Positions 34,730 to 44,261 of a stretch of 64,000 nucleotides of DNA are shown here, in pieces. Below the pieces are notes generated by a model that made no database searches, was not told the origin of the DNA, and was given only the letters and a program-made list of their open reading frames with translations. Source of the stretch: Allobosea thiooxidans (GTDB lineage Bacteria; Pseudomonadota; Alphaproteobacteria; Rhizobiales; Beijerinckiaceae). The stretch spans positions 124,001 through 188,000 of the forward strand of contig NZ_FUYX01000003.1 of the NCBI RefSeq assembly GCF_900168195.1. Direction: 5' to 3'. The position numbers were made by a program, and so were the translations under genes. The first letter of the stretch is position 1; the number at the start of each line of letters is the position of its first letter.

Positions 34730-36796
34730 GTGAACGGCATGATGAAAGCGGATGTGCGGGCGGTCATCCTCGTCCCGGCCTATGGCCAGCCGTCGCTGGC
34801 GGCCGAGGCGCTTCGTGCCGCCATCGGCCAGGAGACGGATTTCGCCTTCGCGATCGTGGTCGTCAACGATGGCTGTCCGTCGCCCGAAATGCATGAGGTC
34901 TGCCTCAACTTCGCGGCGTCCTATCCGGGCAAGCTGTTCTATCTGAAGAAGGCCAATGGCGGCCTCAGCGCCGCCCGCAACACCGGCCTCGAATTCGCTC
35001 TCGCAGCTTTCCCGGCGCTCGAGGCGGTCTATTTCCTGGACTGCGACAACCATATCGGGCCTCTCCTGCTGCAACGCATGGTCGATGCCCTGCGCAGCTC
35101 CGACGAGAGCGTCGGCTGGGCCTATGCCGATGTCGACAAGTTCGGCTTCGCGAGCTTCAGCGACATGTCGGGTTCCTATTCGCCGCTCGAACATCTGTTC
35201 CGCAGTTTCTGCGAGGCCGGCAGCACCGTCTCGCGGCGCATGCTCAATGCCGGCGCCCGCTTCGACACGGCCATGCGCAAGGGCGTCGAGGACTGGGATT
35301 TCTGGCTGCAGGGGCTCGGCAAGGGCTTTCGCGGCGTGCATGTCGCCGATGCCGGGTTTCGCTATCGCCGGCGCGGCGAGAGCATGCTGGTCGAGGCCGA
35401 GCGGGATTTCGCCCCGATCCTCGCCTATATCCGCGGCAAGCACGCGCAGCTCTATAACGTGAAGTCCGTGCTGAGGCTGGAGATCGAGGCGCGGGCGCGC
35501 TACGCCATTCACCACGCCGATACCGGCCTCGTCCGATGCATGACCGCCGCCGGGACCTGCGAGCTCATCGCACTCGACGACTACCTCATCCGCCTGATGC
35601 GCGCCGCCGAGCAGCCCGATTACGGGCGCTGCCCCGGCCATCTGATCGTGATGGACCAGGCGCTCTACGACGCGCTGGCCGATCGACGGCTGCTCGCCGG
35701 TACGTTGTGGGCGCTCGAAACTGCGGTGGTGCAGGCCGCGATCGCCGCCTGCTCGATCACGCTCAGCCCCTCCCCGCACCGGACGATGAGCTGGCGCGCC
35801 ACCACGGTGAACCGGCTCCCGGCGCAGCAGATCCCGGCACCGCCGGCGACCGCCCAGATCCTGGCGATCGAGGCAGCAACATTGCTGGCCCAGCAATTTC
35901 CCGACGGCGCCTTCGCCACCGGCAATCATTGGCACACCGTCAAACCGTTCGGCGGTCGCTTCTTCGAGCTCGCGATCGGCTGCGCCGATGCAGGCGAAGC
36001 GCTGCGGCCGGCCGCCGAGGGCCTGGCCTCCTTGCAGCGCAGGCTGGACGAGGTGTCGGCCCGCGAAGGCCGTGCACTTTGGCGCGCGGCCGATCATGAC
36101 CGATATCGCGCGCGCGCCGCCGTCCCGCGCGATTACTATCCCGAGCTCTTCGGCACGCCGTCCGCCTTTCCTGCGGCGGCATCGGACCGAAGCGTGGCGC
36201 TGGTGGTGGACGAAGCCGGCCCCAAGGCGATCGCGGCAGCCGCAAGGCTCGCAGAGACGCTGCAGGAGGATGGCTACATTCCCCACCTCGTCACCTTCGG
36301 CGAGCAGCTCTCCGGCGAGGCCGGGGATCTCGAGATCTTCCGCGAGATCGTGTCGCTGCCGCTCGCCTCGCTGTGCGGCGCCGGAGCCACGACGCGTCAA
36401 AGCTATCTCGGCACGAGCCTGCCGCGGCTGGACTGGCGCGACGGGCAAGCGGCGTTGGCGACGCTTGCCCCCTATTCCCGCGTCGTTTCGGTCGGGAGCT
36501 GTGTGCTGCATCAGATCGCCGGCGCGCTCCGCCGGCTGAAGGTCGAGACCTGGGCGCTTCTCGCGCCGCAAGAGAGCCGGTCGCCGCTGGATGCGGTCAC
36601 CGCCTGCTCCGCCTTCGAGCAGGCCTATGATGCGATCATTCTGGATAGCGAGGAGATGCTGCATCTCTGCCGGGCCCTCGGCATCCCATCGAGGCGGCTG
36701 CGCCTGTGGCCGGAGATGACCAAGCCTCGCACCGCCGCGCCACCGATCCCCGACCCGACGCTGTCGGAAATCCAACCGGAGAAGGTCTCCGTCTGA
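34730..36796 (+). CDS. GT2 glycosyltransferase fused to a half GT4-like domain
   Basis: The product has 688 residues starting at a GTG with AGGAG six bases upstream. The GT2 domain covers about residues 8-235: FAIVVVNDGCPSPEM, KKANGGLSAARNTGLEF, FLDCDNHIGP as the DxD-like site, and GVEDWDFWLQG. After a helical middle region, residues about 488-670 (ALVVDEAGPKAIAAAARL to AFEQAYDAIILDSEEML) match the N-terminal Rossmann half of the GT4 domain in the protein at 40246. The chain then stops where the donor-binding second half should begin. The C-terminal part is therefore unlikely to be an independent transferase. Confidence 0.85.
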   Translation: MNGMMKADVRAVILVPAYGQPSLAAEALRAAIGQETDFAFAIVVVNDGCPSPEMHEVCLNFAASYPGKLFYLKKANGGLSAARNTGLEFALAAFPALEAVYFLDCDNHIGPLLLQRMVDALRSSDESVGWAYADVDKFGFASFSDMSGSYSPLEHLFRSFCEAGSTVSRRMLNAGARFDTAMRKGVEDWDFWLQGLGKGFRGVHVADAGFRYRRRGESMLVEAERDFAPILAYIRGKHAQLYNVKSVLRLEIEARARYAIHHADTGLVRCMTAAGTCELIALDDYLIRLMRAAEQPDYGRCPGHLIVMDQALYDALADRRLLAGTLWALETAVVQAAIAACSITLSPSPHRTMSWRATTVNRLPAQQIPAPPATAQILAIEAATLLAQQFPDGAFATGNHWHTVKPFGGRFFELAIGCADAGEALRPAAEGLASLQRRLDEVSAREGRALWRAADHDRYRARAAVPRDYYPELFGTPSAFPAAASDRSVALVVDEAGPKAIAAAARLAETLQEDGYIPHLVTFGEQLSGEAGDLEIFREIVSLPLASLCGAGATTRQSYLGTSLPRLDWRDGQAALATLAPYSRVVSVGSCVLHQIAGALRRLKVETWALLAPQESRSPLDAVTACSAFEQAYDAIILDSEEMLHLCRALGIPSRRLRLWPEMTKPRTAAPPIPDPTLSEIQPEKVSV

Positions 36797-38322
36797 TGCT
36801 TCATGCTTCTCCTGACCTGCTGCCTTCGCTCTATGATGGCAGCCCGAAAGTCCTGGTGGCGACGCCGCGCGACCGGCCGTCGCGCTTCGTTCCGCCGGCC
36901 GACGCGATGCGCTGGTTCGTGGCGGAAACCGCGGATGGCGCCGAGTTCACCCTCTCCGTCCTCGACGGCGGTGCGGCCGGGGACAACCGGCGCAGGATCG
37001 AGTTGCCCCCGACCAATGTCTGGGCCGTCTGGAGCCCCGAAAGCACGCTGGCCACGGCCGGCCTGGCCGAATGGTGGTCGCGCACCGGAGGGAGCGGCGC
37101 CGAGCCGATCTTCGTCAATGGCGACGCTGCGATGCTGCGCACCGCACTGATCGAGCGCTCGCTGGCCGAAGTCTCCCGCCTGACGCGGCTGAACCAGATG
37201 CTGATCGAGGATCTCGCCGCTTTGCGCGAAAGCTGGACGCAAGCCATTCGCCTTCCGCCCGAGCTCGAGGAGTTGCTGGCGAACCTCCGGGCGGCGCCGC
37301 CGCGCCTCGTCTTCGAGACGCCGGCCGCCGATGGCGACGTGCTCGTCCCGGCGGCCGTGCCAGCGGGTGGTGCCGCGAGCCCGCTCCTGCGCCAGCGCCT
37401 GCCGATGGGCGCTCGCGGCTTCCTCGGCATCGACCTCCGGGCCGCCGCGCCCGGCAACGGCGACGGTTTCCTCGAAGTCGCACTCGTCATTCTGGAGACG
37501 GAAGCGGAGATGGCGCGCTGGCGCGCGCCTTATCGCGACCTGGGGAGCGGCTGGCTGCCGCTGCGGCTGCCCGCCGCCTCGGCCCTGACCTGGCGGGGGC
37601 TCGAACTGCGTATCCATGCTTCCGGCGGAACGGCGGCGCCGCGCCTGGCATGCGCCCCGGTCGGCCTGCTCGGCGAATACGCATGCAGCACACCGGCCGG
37701 GGATGCCCCGAGCGGCGCGATGCTGGAGTTCAAGCTCTGGGGCGGGGTTCCCGACCTCAAGCCGCCGGCCGGGCCTGGGCTGGCGGCCTTGCCGGCCAAC
37801 CCCGTGATCGCAATCCCCGAACAGGTGGTCGCGACGGCGCGATCGACCCGGGAACTGAGCTGGGCCTATCCCTATTTCGGTTACCTCGACCGCGGCCGGG
37901 TGCTGCTGCGCCCCCTGAAGACGTCGCCGGCTTCGGCCGCCTGCATCACCCTGCCGGCGAAACCGGGCCTCACGGCCCTGTCCTGCGAGGCAACGATCGA
38001 TGACGGACTGTGCAAGACGCGGTTGCTCACCCGCCTTGTCGCCACGCGCCCCGGCCACAGTGCGGACGACGCGGAGCAAGGCGTGGGCGTTCTCGCCTCG
38101 AGCGAATGGGTCGAACTCACCGAGCCCCTGAAGCCGTTTTCGCTGACCGCCCGCCTGCCGCAGCCGGAATCGGGACCGGTCGACCTGCATTTCCTGTCGC
38201 GGCTGCCGGAGGGCGGAAAACTGGACCATGGCCGCGTCGTCTTCGGTCGCTTCGAGGCCGAGCTCGACGAGCAGGCAGCCTGGAAGCGGGCTTCGATCAT
38301 GCCGGAGGCGACACTGACTTAG
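36796..38322 (+). CDS. Unknown glycan-locus protein A (coiled coil plus beta domains)
   Basis: The protein has 508 residues; its ATG shares one base with the stop of the glycosyltransferase before it. There is no signal peptide or membrane helix. About residues 1-105 form an alpha/beta domain and 118-150 a short coiled coil (SRLTRLNQMLIEDLAALRES). Two beta-sandwich-like regions follow (about 200-310 and 340-500), with YRDLGSGWLPLRLPAA and LTEPLKPFSLTARLP. The layout matches the 502-residue protein at 38745, so the two look like distant paralogs. They may belong to a DUF6212-type family, but I could not verify that. A cytoplasmic partner of the transferases is possible. Confidence 0.8.
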   Translation: MLHASPDLLPSLYDGSPKVLVATPRDRPSRFVPPADAMRWFVAETADGAEFTLSVLDGGAAGDNRRRIELPPTNVWAVWSPESTLATAGLAEWWSRTGGSGAEPIFVNGDAAMLRTALIERSLAEVSRLTRLNQMLIEDLAALRESWTQAIRLPPELEELLANLRAAPPRLVFETPAADGDVLVPAAVPAGGAASPLLRQRLPMGARGFLGIDLRAAAPGNGDGFLEVALVILETEAEMARWRAPYRDLGSGWLPLRLPAASALTWRGLELRIHASGGTAAPRLACAPVGLLGEYACSTPAGDAPSGAMLEFKLWGGVPDLKPPAGPGLAALPANPVIAIPEQVVATARSTRELSWAYPYFGYLDRGRVLLRPLKTSPASAACITLPAKPGLTALSCEATIDDGLCKTRLLTRLVATRPGHSADDAEQGVGVLASSEWVELTEPLKPFSLTARLPQPESGPVDLHFLSRLPEGGKLDHGRVVFGRFEAELDEQAAWKRASIMPEATLT

Positions 38323-38744
38323 CTCCCCGCCCCCGCTGGGCGCAGCCCTCGGACTGCACAGCCCCGGCGAGGCGCAGAGCAGAGCGACGCCCCGTTCAAG
38401 AGTGGTCGACCGGGTCTGTCGGACGGTGCCCGAAAGGCGGAAGCGCCGCCATCGCAGCGTGCGGTCGCGTTCGGTTTCCACGGCCGCATTGCCGCATTTG
38501 GCAACGGCATCGCCCATGATTTCGACGACGATCTCGTCGTGGGCGCATGTCGCATGACAACCGAATGAAAGTTCAATTATGGCACAATTGGGTTATACTT
38601 CTAAATTCAAACCAATTTGGCGCGCAGTTAAACGTAATAGGCGGCAAAGTACTCGAAAATGTCATAATTGAAATATTGACACGCAGCCAGTTCTACTCAA
38701 AACCTCAAAGGGAAATCAGAGAAAAATTCGTGACTTCCCGACGT
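38323..38744. other. 422-bp gap with an AT-rich island inside the glycan cluster
   Basis: Genes on either side are otherwise tightly packed. From about 38550 to 38740 base composition drops to roughly 40 percent GC against well over 60 percent around it. It holds several AATT-type motifs (CAATTATGGCACAATTG) and a TTGACA at 38676-38681 without a good -10. An open frame crosses it, but codon use argues that coding starts at 38745. It may be a separate promoter or a target for a nucleoid or MucR-like regulator. Confidence 0.5.
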
Positions 38745-40253
38745 ATGGTGGACGCCAACTTGAACGTGTCATTATCCGCGACCATTCATCGACTTCCGCG
38801 CCGCAATCGCTATGTGGTTGCATCGAGCTGCGATCAGGAGGCCCTCGAAACCTCTCCGCTCGGTGATCTTCTCCTGTTTCTGGATCCCGAAACGGACGCC
38901 GAAGGGTTGCGGGGCACGTTTCCGCTGATCGGCGTCGCGGCTTCCGATGCCGGCAGCAAGGCGCTGCAGGCCGCGCTCAAGCGGCTCCGCAAGATAGGGT
39001 CCCTGCCCGATGTCCCGGTCATCCGGCTGCAGGAAGCGGCGCTGGCTTCCGATGCTGAGCTCGTGGTGCAGGTGCTCGAAGGCGGCCTGGGACGCCTGTC
39101 GCGCCATATGGCCGGCGCCAACACCGAGCTGGCGACGCTGCGGCGGGAGCGTGAGACGCTCTTCGAGAACTATCGCGCGCTCGAGAATGCGTTCCATGCC
39201 CGCAACTGGGACACGGTCTCCGAGGTGTTCGGCCACGGGCCGTTCATCGACCCCAAGGATCAGGGGCTCGCGGCCCTGCTGCGCGAAACCGAGATCGTCC
39301 AGCTCTTTCCGGTTTCGAGTTACGCGGTTTCCGGCTTCGCCGTGCATGTCCGCGACATACCGGCGGATGAGACCGGCCAGCTCGTCGTCACGCTCGACTA
39401 TGTGGAGAGCGGCGAGGGCATCGCGGAATGGCTCATTCCCTATGACAGCATCACCGAGGGCTGGAACTTCTTCTCCCTGCCCAAGGCATGCGACGGCAGC
39501 CCCCGCACGCTGCGGCTGAAAATCTCGGCCACGGGCGGGCTGCCGCCCGAACTCTCGCTCGGCCACGTCATCACCAACGAGCGCTACGCCGCCCAGGCGC
39601 GGATGCCGCATGCCGACCTCGACATGCGCCCCCTGGCGCTGCGGATCTTCACCGGCCTCCCCGGTGCCCGCCCGACCGCACTGCCGAATGTCTTCACGCC
39701 GTCCACCGTGATCTCGGGGCGGAAGGTCGAGGATTACCGGCTGCCGGTCGAGTTGCTGCGCGCCGTCGCCAATGTCTCGCTCAGCCCGATCGAGCCGAGC
39801 TTTCCGACCGTGCGCTTCCTGGAGCTCGAGGATGCGATCGTCTGCCATCCGCTCAGCGAGGGCATCACCGCCGGCGCCGTACGCCGCGTGGTAGCGCCCG
39901 GCACCGCGCGCATCTCGGCGCGCGCCGTGATCGACCACCCGGAAGGCAAGCCAGGCACGGTCGGGCTGATGCTCGTCCCCTTGTCGGCCGATATCCGCAA
40001 GCAGATCGAGGCCCTAGCCGATGGCCGGTCCCTGCCGCCCACGACCTTCTTCAGCGGCTGGACCGAGATCACGGCCGAACAGCCGATCGACATCAACTTC
40101 ATGCTGGAGATACCGACGTCGCGCACGATGGACCTGGTGGTCCTCAGCAAGGCCGCGACCAATTCGGTCGATTTCGCCTGGCTCAAGGTCTTCAATTTCC
40201 GGCTGGTGAAATATCTCGAGAAGAGCCCGGTCCGGGAGGTCGCCAATGCGTGA
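38745..40253 (+). CDS. Unknown glycan-locus protein B (paralog of A)
   Basis: The product has 502 residues from the ATG at 38745. I chose this start because the upstream open frame runs through AT-rich DNA of foreign codon use, and because the length then nearly equals protein A (508). GTG at 38730 is an alternative. The N-terminal domain ends in PDVPVIRLQEAAL, followed by a coiled coil (ANTELATLRRERETLFENYR) and beta-rich regions containing YDSITEGWNFFSLPKA, LRLKISATGGLPPEL and WLKVFNFRLVKYL. Aligned blocks with A are GF-x-(I/V)-x-(V/L)-R, a PY...GW...LP stretch and GG-x-x-P-x-L. It overlaps the next gene by eight bases. Function unknown. Confidence 0.8.
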   Translation: MVDANLNVSLSATIHRLPRRNRYVVASSCDQEALETSPLGDLLLFLDPETDAEGLRGTFPLIGVAASDAGSKALQAALKRLRKIGSLPDVPVIRLQEAALASDAELVVQVLEGGLGRLSRHMAGANTELATLRRERETLFENYRALENAFHARNWDTVSEVFGHGPFIDPKDQGLAALLRETEIVQLFPVSSYAVSGFAVHVRDIPADETGQLVVTLDYVESGEGIAEWLIPYDSITEGWNFFSLPKACDGSPRTLRLKISATGGLPPELSLGHVITNERYAAQARMPHADLDMRPLALRIFTGLPGARPTALPNVFTPSTVISGRKVEDYRLPVELLRAVANVSLSPIEPSFPTVRFLELEDAIVCHPLSEGITAGAVRRVVAPGTARISARAVIDHPEGKPGTVGLMLVPLSADIRKQIEALADGRSLPPTTFFSGWTEITAEQPIDINFMLEIPTSRTMDLVVLSKAATNSVDFAWLKVFNFRLVKYLEKSPVREVANA

Positions 40254-42924
40254 CGAGGCCCAGGACCTGATCGCCATCGCCATGCCGCTCTACGGCCATG
40301 CCGCGCTCGTCATCGAAGCGTTGGAATCGGCCCTGGCCTCGGTCTCGGCATGCCGCCTCGCGATCGTGGTGTCGGTCGATGGCGACCCGCATCACGAGGT
40401 GTTCGATCAGCTCACCCTCCATGCCGCGGCCCATCCGGAGGTCCATGTGATCTTCGGCGAGAATGCCGGCCCGGGCGGCGCCCGCAACCGTGCGATCGAC
40501 TACATCCTCGAGGAGCTGCCCGAGGCCAAGGCGGTCTATTTTCTCGACGCCGACAACCGCGTCCTGCCGGATACGGTCGAGACGCTCTATCGCCGGCTGA
40601 AGGCGAGCGAGGCCGGCTGGGTCTACACCAATATCGACACCTTCTCGGTCAATTGGCGGGCCCATTACGGCGACAGCTATTCACGCCTGATCCACTGCAT
40701 CAGCGACAATATCTGCGACACCGGGTCGATGATCTCGATCGACGTTTTCAGGGCCGGCGTACGCTTCGAGGAAGATCGCCAGAACGGCTTCGAGGACTGG
40801 GAGTTCTGGCTCTCGGCCATCGAAAAGGGCTTCGTCGGGGAGCCCTGCCACGACACCGCCTTCGAATATCGGCTGCGGGCGGAGAGCCGCTTCAAGGAGG
40901 CGAACCGCGACCGCCCGGCCGCGATGAGCTTTCTCCGGCGCCGGCACAAGGCGCTGTTCCGCCGGCCGGCCCTCGTCGGCTTCGAGCATGAGGAGGCGCC
41001 GCGCTATGCGCTGATCCGCACCGGCGAAGGCATGCTCGACGTCTTCACCGACCCGACGCTACCGGCCGGGCAGATCGGCTTCGACGAAGCGGTGCGCGCC
41101 TTCTGGGGCCATGTCGGCGAGCCCGACAACGTCCATTTCCCGCCCTTCATCGCCGCCTGCGGCAGCGAGACGCTCAAGCTTCTCGCCCGCTCGCGGCTCC
41201 TGCCGAACCTGCTTTGCCACCTGGAAACCCTGGCCGAGCGCTGCAACGTCGTTTTCGTGGAGCTCTGCAACGCCGTTTCGCAGCGGAGCATCGAATGGGA
41301 GATCCTTCCCTCCGGCGCCCGGCAGGGCGCGGCCGATCTCACCTTCGTCTCGACCGGACTGATCAGGAACGTCATCGACGACGATGCGCTCGACTGGTTC
41401 TCCTCGATCGGCCGCGACCAGACCTGGCCGACATCGGCACGCCTCAAGATCAGCTTCCCGTTCCCCAAGGCGCCCCAGCGCCGCTCGCTGATCCGGCCCG
41501 AGCAGGCGCTGCTCAACCTCGTCAGCGCGCTGACGACCAGCCCGCTGCGGCCGACGGCCTCGACGCGCTGGACCTGGCGGCCACGCCGGCTGCCCGCCCT
41601 GTCCGAGCTCTACAAGCTGCTCAGGACCGAGCTCGGCGGCTCCCCCGTCCTGCCGGTGGCGCATCATGCGGGGCCGCGCCGGACCGCAGCGGTGCTGGTG
41701 CCGAACGCCTCGTTCGGCGGGGCGGAAAAGGTCGCCTATGCGGCCGGGCGGGAGCTCCGGCAAAACGGCTTCGAAACCCATCTCTTCGTGCTCGGCTCCG
41801 AGCGGATGGACGTGCTCGACGAGTTCGACCAGGCGTTCGACCACCTCCATTTCTGGAAGGATGGGATTCCGGCCTGGGGCGGGAGCGGCCAATTCCTCGG
41901 CCAGGATTTCATCACCGACGAGCACCCGCTCGACTGGGCCGGACTGAAGGGGCTGCTCTCCGGCTTCGACCTGATCGTCAACAACCATGTCATGGCGGCC
42001 CATCCGCTGATGGCGCAGCTGCGCTCAGCCGGCACCCGCACGGCCTGCTACCTCCATGTCGTCGACGAGACGGCGCTCAGGCGCCCGGCCGGCCAGCCCT
42101 ATGCGGCCATCGCCTTCGAACATGCCTATGACGCCTTCCTGACCTGCTCGGAGCAACTCAAAAGCTACCTGCACAGTTTCGGCGTCCCCTTCGGCAAGAT
42201 CTTCGCCGTGCCGAATGCGGCGAGTTTCTCCATCGACGCGAAGCTGCGGGCCCAGGTCAGCGAAGCGCGCAAGGCCGGGCGCGGGAACGAACCGCTTCGC
42301 CTGCTCTATATGGGCCGGCTCGACCGGCAGAAGGGCATCGACCGGCTGCACGGCATGCTCGCTCAGCTCAAAGAGCGGGGCGTCCCCATCGAGGCCCGCG
42401 CCATCGGCGGCGAGATCCTTTCCGACGATCCGAGTTCGTCCTGGATGACGCGCCTGCGCAGTCTCGACGTCGATGTCGCGCCGCCGGTCTTCGCCGCGAA
42501 GGACATCGCGGCCCATCTGGCCTGGGCCGACATCCTGGTGATGCCGTCGCGCTGGGAAGGCGCGCCGCTGATGATCGCCGAGGCGCAGCAGCTCGGCTGC
42601 GTACCGATGGCGACCGCCGTCGGCGCCGTCGAGGAGCTGGTCGTCGACGGCGAGGACGGCGTCCTGATCGGGAACGCCGCCGACGCCCGGATCGTGGTCG
42701 AGATGGCCCGGACGATCGCCACCCTGGCGCAGGACCGGGCGACACTCGGCCGCCTGGCCGAAGGCGCGCTCGCGACCGCGGCGGAGCGCTCCTGGAGCGC
42801 CTCCTTTGCCGATTTCATCGCCTGGAGCGACACGATCGCGCCGACAGCCCCCATTCAACGCAACATCGCTTCGGGCGAGCGCGCCGGCGACGAGGCCGCG
42901 CCCTCCGTCCGTGCCGTCGCGTGA
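40246..42924 (+). CDS. Bifunctional GT2-GT4 glycosyltransferase
   Basis: This 892-residue fusion has two transferase units. The GT2 domain (about 5-235) shows LAIVVSVDGDPHHEV, ENAGPGGARNRAIDY, FLDADNRVLP and GFEDWEFWLS. The GT-B fold GT4 domain (about 478-860) shows VPNASFGGAEKVAYAAG, LLYMGRLDRQKGIDRL near 685 and the donor motif RWEGAPLMIAEAQQLG near 771. Both active units look intact. No membrane segments are present, so it acts in the cytoplasm or at the inner face of the membrane. It probably adds two consecutive sugars. It overlaps protein B by eight bases. Confidence 0.92.
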   Translation: MRDEAQDLIAIAMPLYGHAALVIEALESALASVSACRLAIVVSVDGDPHHEVFDQLTLHAAAHPEVHVIFGENAGPGGARNRAIDYILEELPEAKAVYFLDADNRVLPDTVETLYRRLKASEAGWVYTNIDTFSVNWRAHYGDSYSRLIHCISDNICDTGSMISIDVFRAGVRFEEDRQNGFEDWEFWLSAIEKGFVGEPCHDTAFEYRLRAESRFKEANRDRPAAMSFLRRRHKALFRRPALVGFEHEEAPRYALIRTGEGMLDVFTDPTLPAGQIGFDEAVRAFWGHVGEPDNVHFPPFIAACGSETLKLLARSRLLPNLLCHLETLAERCNVVFVELCNAVSQRSIEWEILPSGARQGAADLTFVSTGLIRNVIDDDALDWFSSIGRDQTWPTSARLKISFPFPKAPQRRSLIRPEQALLNLVSALTTSPLRPTASTRWTWRPRRLPALSELYKLLRTELGGSPVLPVAHHAGPRRTAAVLVPNASFGGAEKVAYAAGRELRQNGFETHLFVLGSERMDVLDEFDQAFDHLHFWKDGIPAWGGSGQFLGQDFITDEHPLDWAGLKGLLSGFDLIVNNHVMAAHPLMAQLRSAGTRTACYLHVVDETALRRPAGQPYAAIAFEHAYDAFLTCSEQLKSYLHSFGVPFGKIFAVPNAASFSIDAKLRAQVSEARKAGRGNEPLRLLYMGRLDRQKGIDRLHGMLAQLKERGVPIEARAIGGEILSDDPSSSWMTRLRSLDVDVAPPVFAAKDIAAHLAWADILVMPSRWEGAPLMIAEAQQLGCVPMATAVGAVEELVVDGEDGVLIGNAADARIVVEMARTIATLAQDRATLGRLAEGALATAAERSWSASFADFIAWSDTIAPTAPIQRNIASGERAGDEAAPSVRAVA

Positions 42925-42945
42925 TCAACGGAAGATCCTGAATCC

Positions 42946-44121
42946 ATGGCACCGAGAATTCTCGTCACCGGCATACCGAGCCATCTCACCCGCCTCATCC
43001 AGAAGGCCGAGGGCGCCCAGGTCTTCTATTCGGAGAAGCAGCCACAGCCCGAGGGCAAGGAGGCCTTCCTCCGCGAGCTCAAGAACATCAGCAATACCGG
43101 CAACTACCTGATCGGCGAAGGCGCATTGCGGGCGCTCTCGCCGAACGCGACGCATATCCCGTTCTGGCACCTGTGGAACGCGGTCAACAACGGCACCGGC
43201 CTCGACACGATCAACGACCGCTTCGACATCTGCGTCTTCACCTGCGCCAACCTGCTGCGCAAGGGCCTGTCGGCCGATGCCGAGGCGCTCGTGCTGTCCA
43301 GGCTCGACATGCCGGTGGTGATGCTCGGCATCGGCATCCAGAACCGGCCCGATCTCGAGCAGTCCCTGCCCGAGGGCACGCAGCGCCTGCTGAAGGTGCT
43401 GAAGGAAAGGGAGCACTACTTCCTGACGCGCGGCGAGGAGACCGCTGCCTTCCTCAGGGATCAGGGCTTCTCCTTCGTCAGGCCGGTCGGCTGTCCCTCG
43501 CTCTATTTCATGCCGGCCAATGTGAAGAGCGCGCTGCGCCGGCTGCCGGACGTGAAGGTCGGCGAATGCCGCACCATCTTCACCGGATACATGGGCGCCG
43601 AGCTCGAGACGATCGGCGACATGAACGCCCTCTCCTCGGATGACGGACGCTCATCCTATGTGGTGCAGGACGAGCTGCTGCATTTCGACATGCAGGTCGA
43701 GCCGGATGCGGATGACCGCGTCTACGATTCCGCCTCGGGCCGGGTGATCGGGGACCTGACCTTCAAGGGCTCGGACGAGCTCAAGAAGAAGGTCGATGTC
43801 CACGCCTTCTTCGACACCAATCAGTGGCGGGCCTGGACCGCGTCGATGGACTTCGCCTTCGGCCGGCGCTTCCACGGCAATGTCATCGCGCTGCAGGCCG
43901 GCGTGCCGAGCCTGATCGTCGCGGTCGACGACCGCATGCGCGAGATGCTGAACTTTTCCGGGCTGCCGAAGCTCGAGGCCGCCGATTTCAACGGCGCCAA
44001 CGATCGCGCGGCCTTCGTCGCCGACCACCTCGCCGCGATGAACATCCCGCGGATCATCGAGACCTATTCCGAGCGCGAGCGCAATTTCCGCTCGGTCTTG
44101 AACGAGATCGGCATCGCCTGA
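42946..44121 (+). CDS. Polysaccharide pyruvyl transferase-family protein, copy 1
   Basis: The product has 391 residues. The N-terminal signature is NTGNYLIGEGALRAL, and later blocks are VVMLGIGIQNRPDLEQ, YFLTRGEETAAFLRDQG, RPVGCPSLYF and the nucleotide-type motif GRRFHGNVIALQAGVPSLIV. This order is that of the PS_pyruv_trans family, which transfers pyruvate from PEP to form ketals on sugars of exopolysaccharides or teichoic-type glycans. It lies 21 bases after the GT2-GT4 gene. The following paralog has exactly the same length. Confidence 0.87.
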   Translation: MAPRILVTGIPSHLTRLIQKAEGAQVFYSEKQPQPEGKEAFLRELKNISNTGNYLIGEGALRALSPNATHIPFWHLWNAVNNGTGLDTINDRFDICVFTCANLLRKGLSADAEALVLSRLDMPVVMLGIGIQNRPDLEQSLPEGTQRLLKVLKEREHYFLTRGEETAAFLRDQGFSFVRPVGCPSLYFMPANVKSALRRLPDVKVGECRTIFTGYMGAELETIGDMNALSSDDGRSSYVVQDELLHFDMQVEPDADDRVYDSASGRVIGDLTFKGSDELKKKVDVHAFFDTNQWRAWTASMDFAFGRRFHGNVIALQAGVPSLIVAVDDRMREMLNFSGLPKLEAADFNGANDRAAFVADHLAAMNIPRIIETYSERERNFRSVLNEIGIA

Positions 44122-44190
44122 GGCTGGGCGAAGCCATTTCCCGCGAAGCGGACACCGGCGCGCGCGAAAAAAGCGATGAAACGAAGAGAT

Positions 44191-44229
44191 AGAGCACTTC
44201 CGCGTTTCGGATAAGCGGGGAAGCGCTCT
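44191..44229. repeat. Imperfect palindrome between the pyruvyltransferase paralogs
   Basis: AGAGCACTTCCGCG and CGGGGAAGCGCTCT form inverted arms with two mismatches, in the 140-bp gap between the two genes. The gap also has GAAAAAAGCG upstream. It may attenuate or stabilise the mRNA. A likely copy of a genome-wide element, though this is not checked. Confidence 0.5.
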
Positions 44230-44261
44230 GGGCGAAAAACGGGGCTTAAGGGCAGACTGAC

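Noticed and set aside
38676..38704. A sigma70 promoter from TTGACA at 38676
   Set aside because: No acceptable -10 at 16-18 bases; the hexamer alone in AT-rich DNA is weak evidence.
38547..38744. N-terminal extension of unknown protein B from an ATG at 38547
   Set aside because: The stretch is AT-rich with codon use unlike the rest, and starting at 38745 gives nearly the same length as the paralog A.
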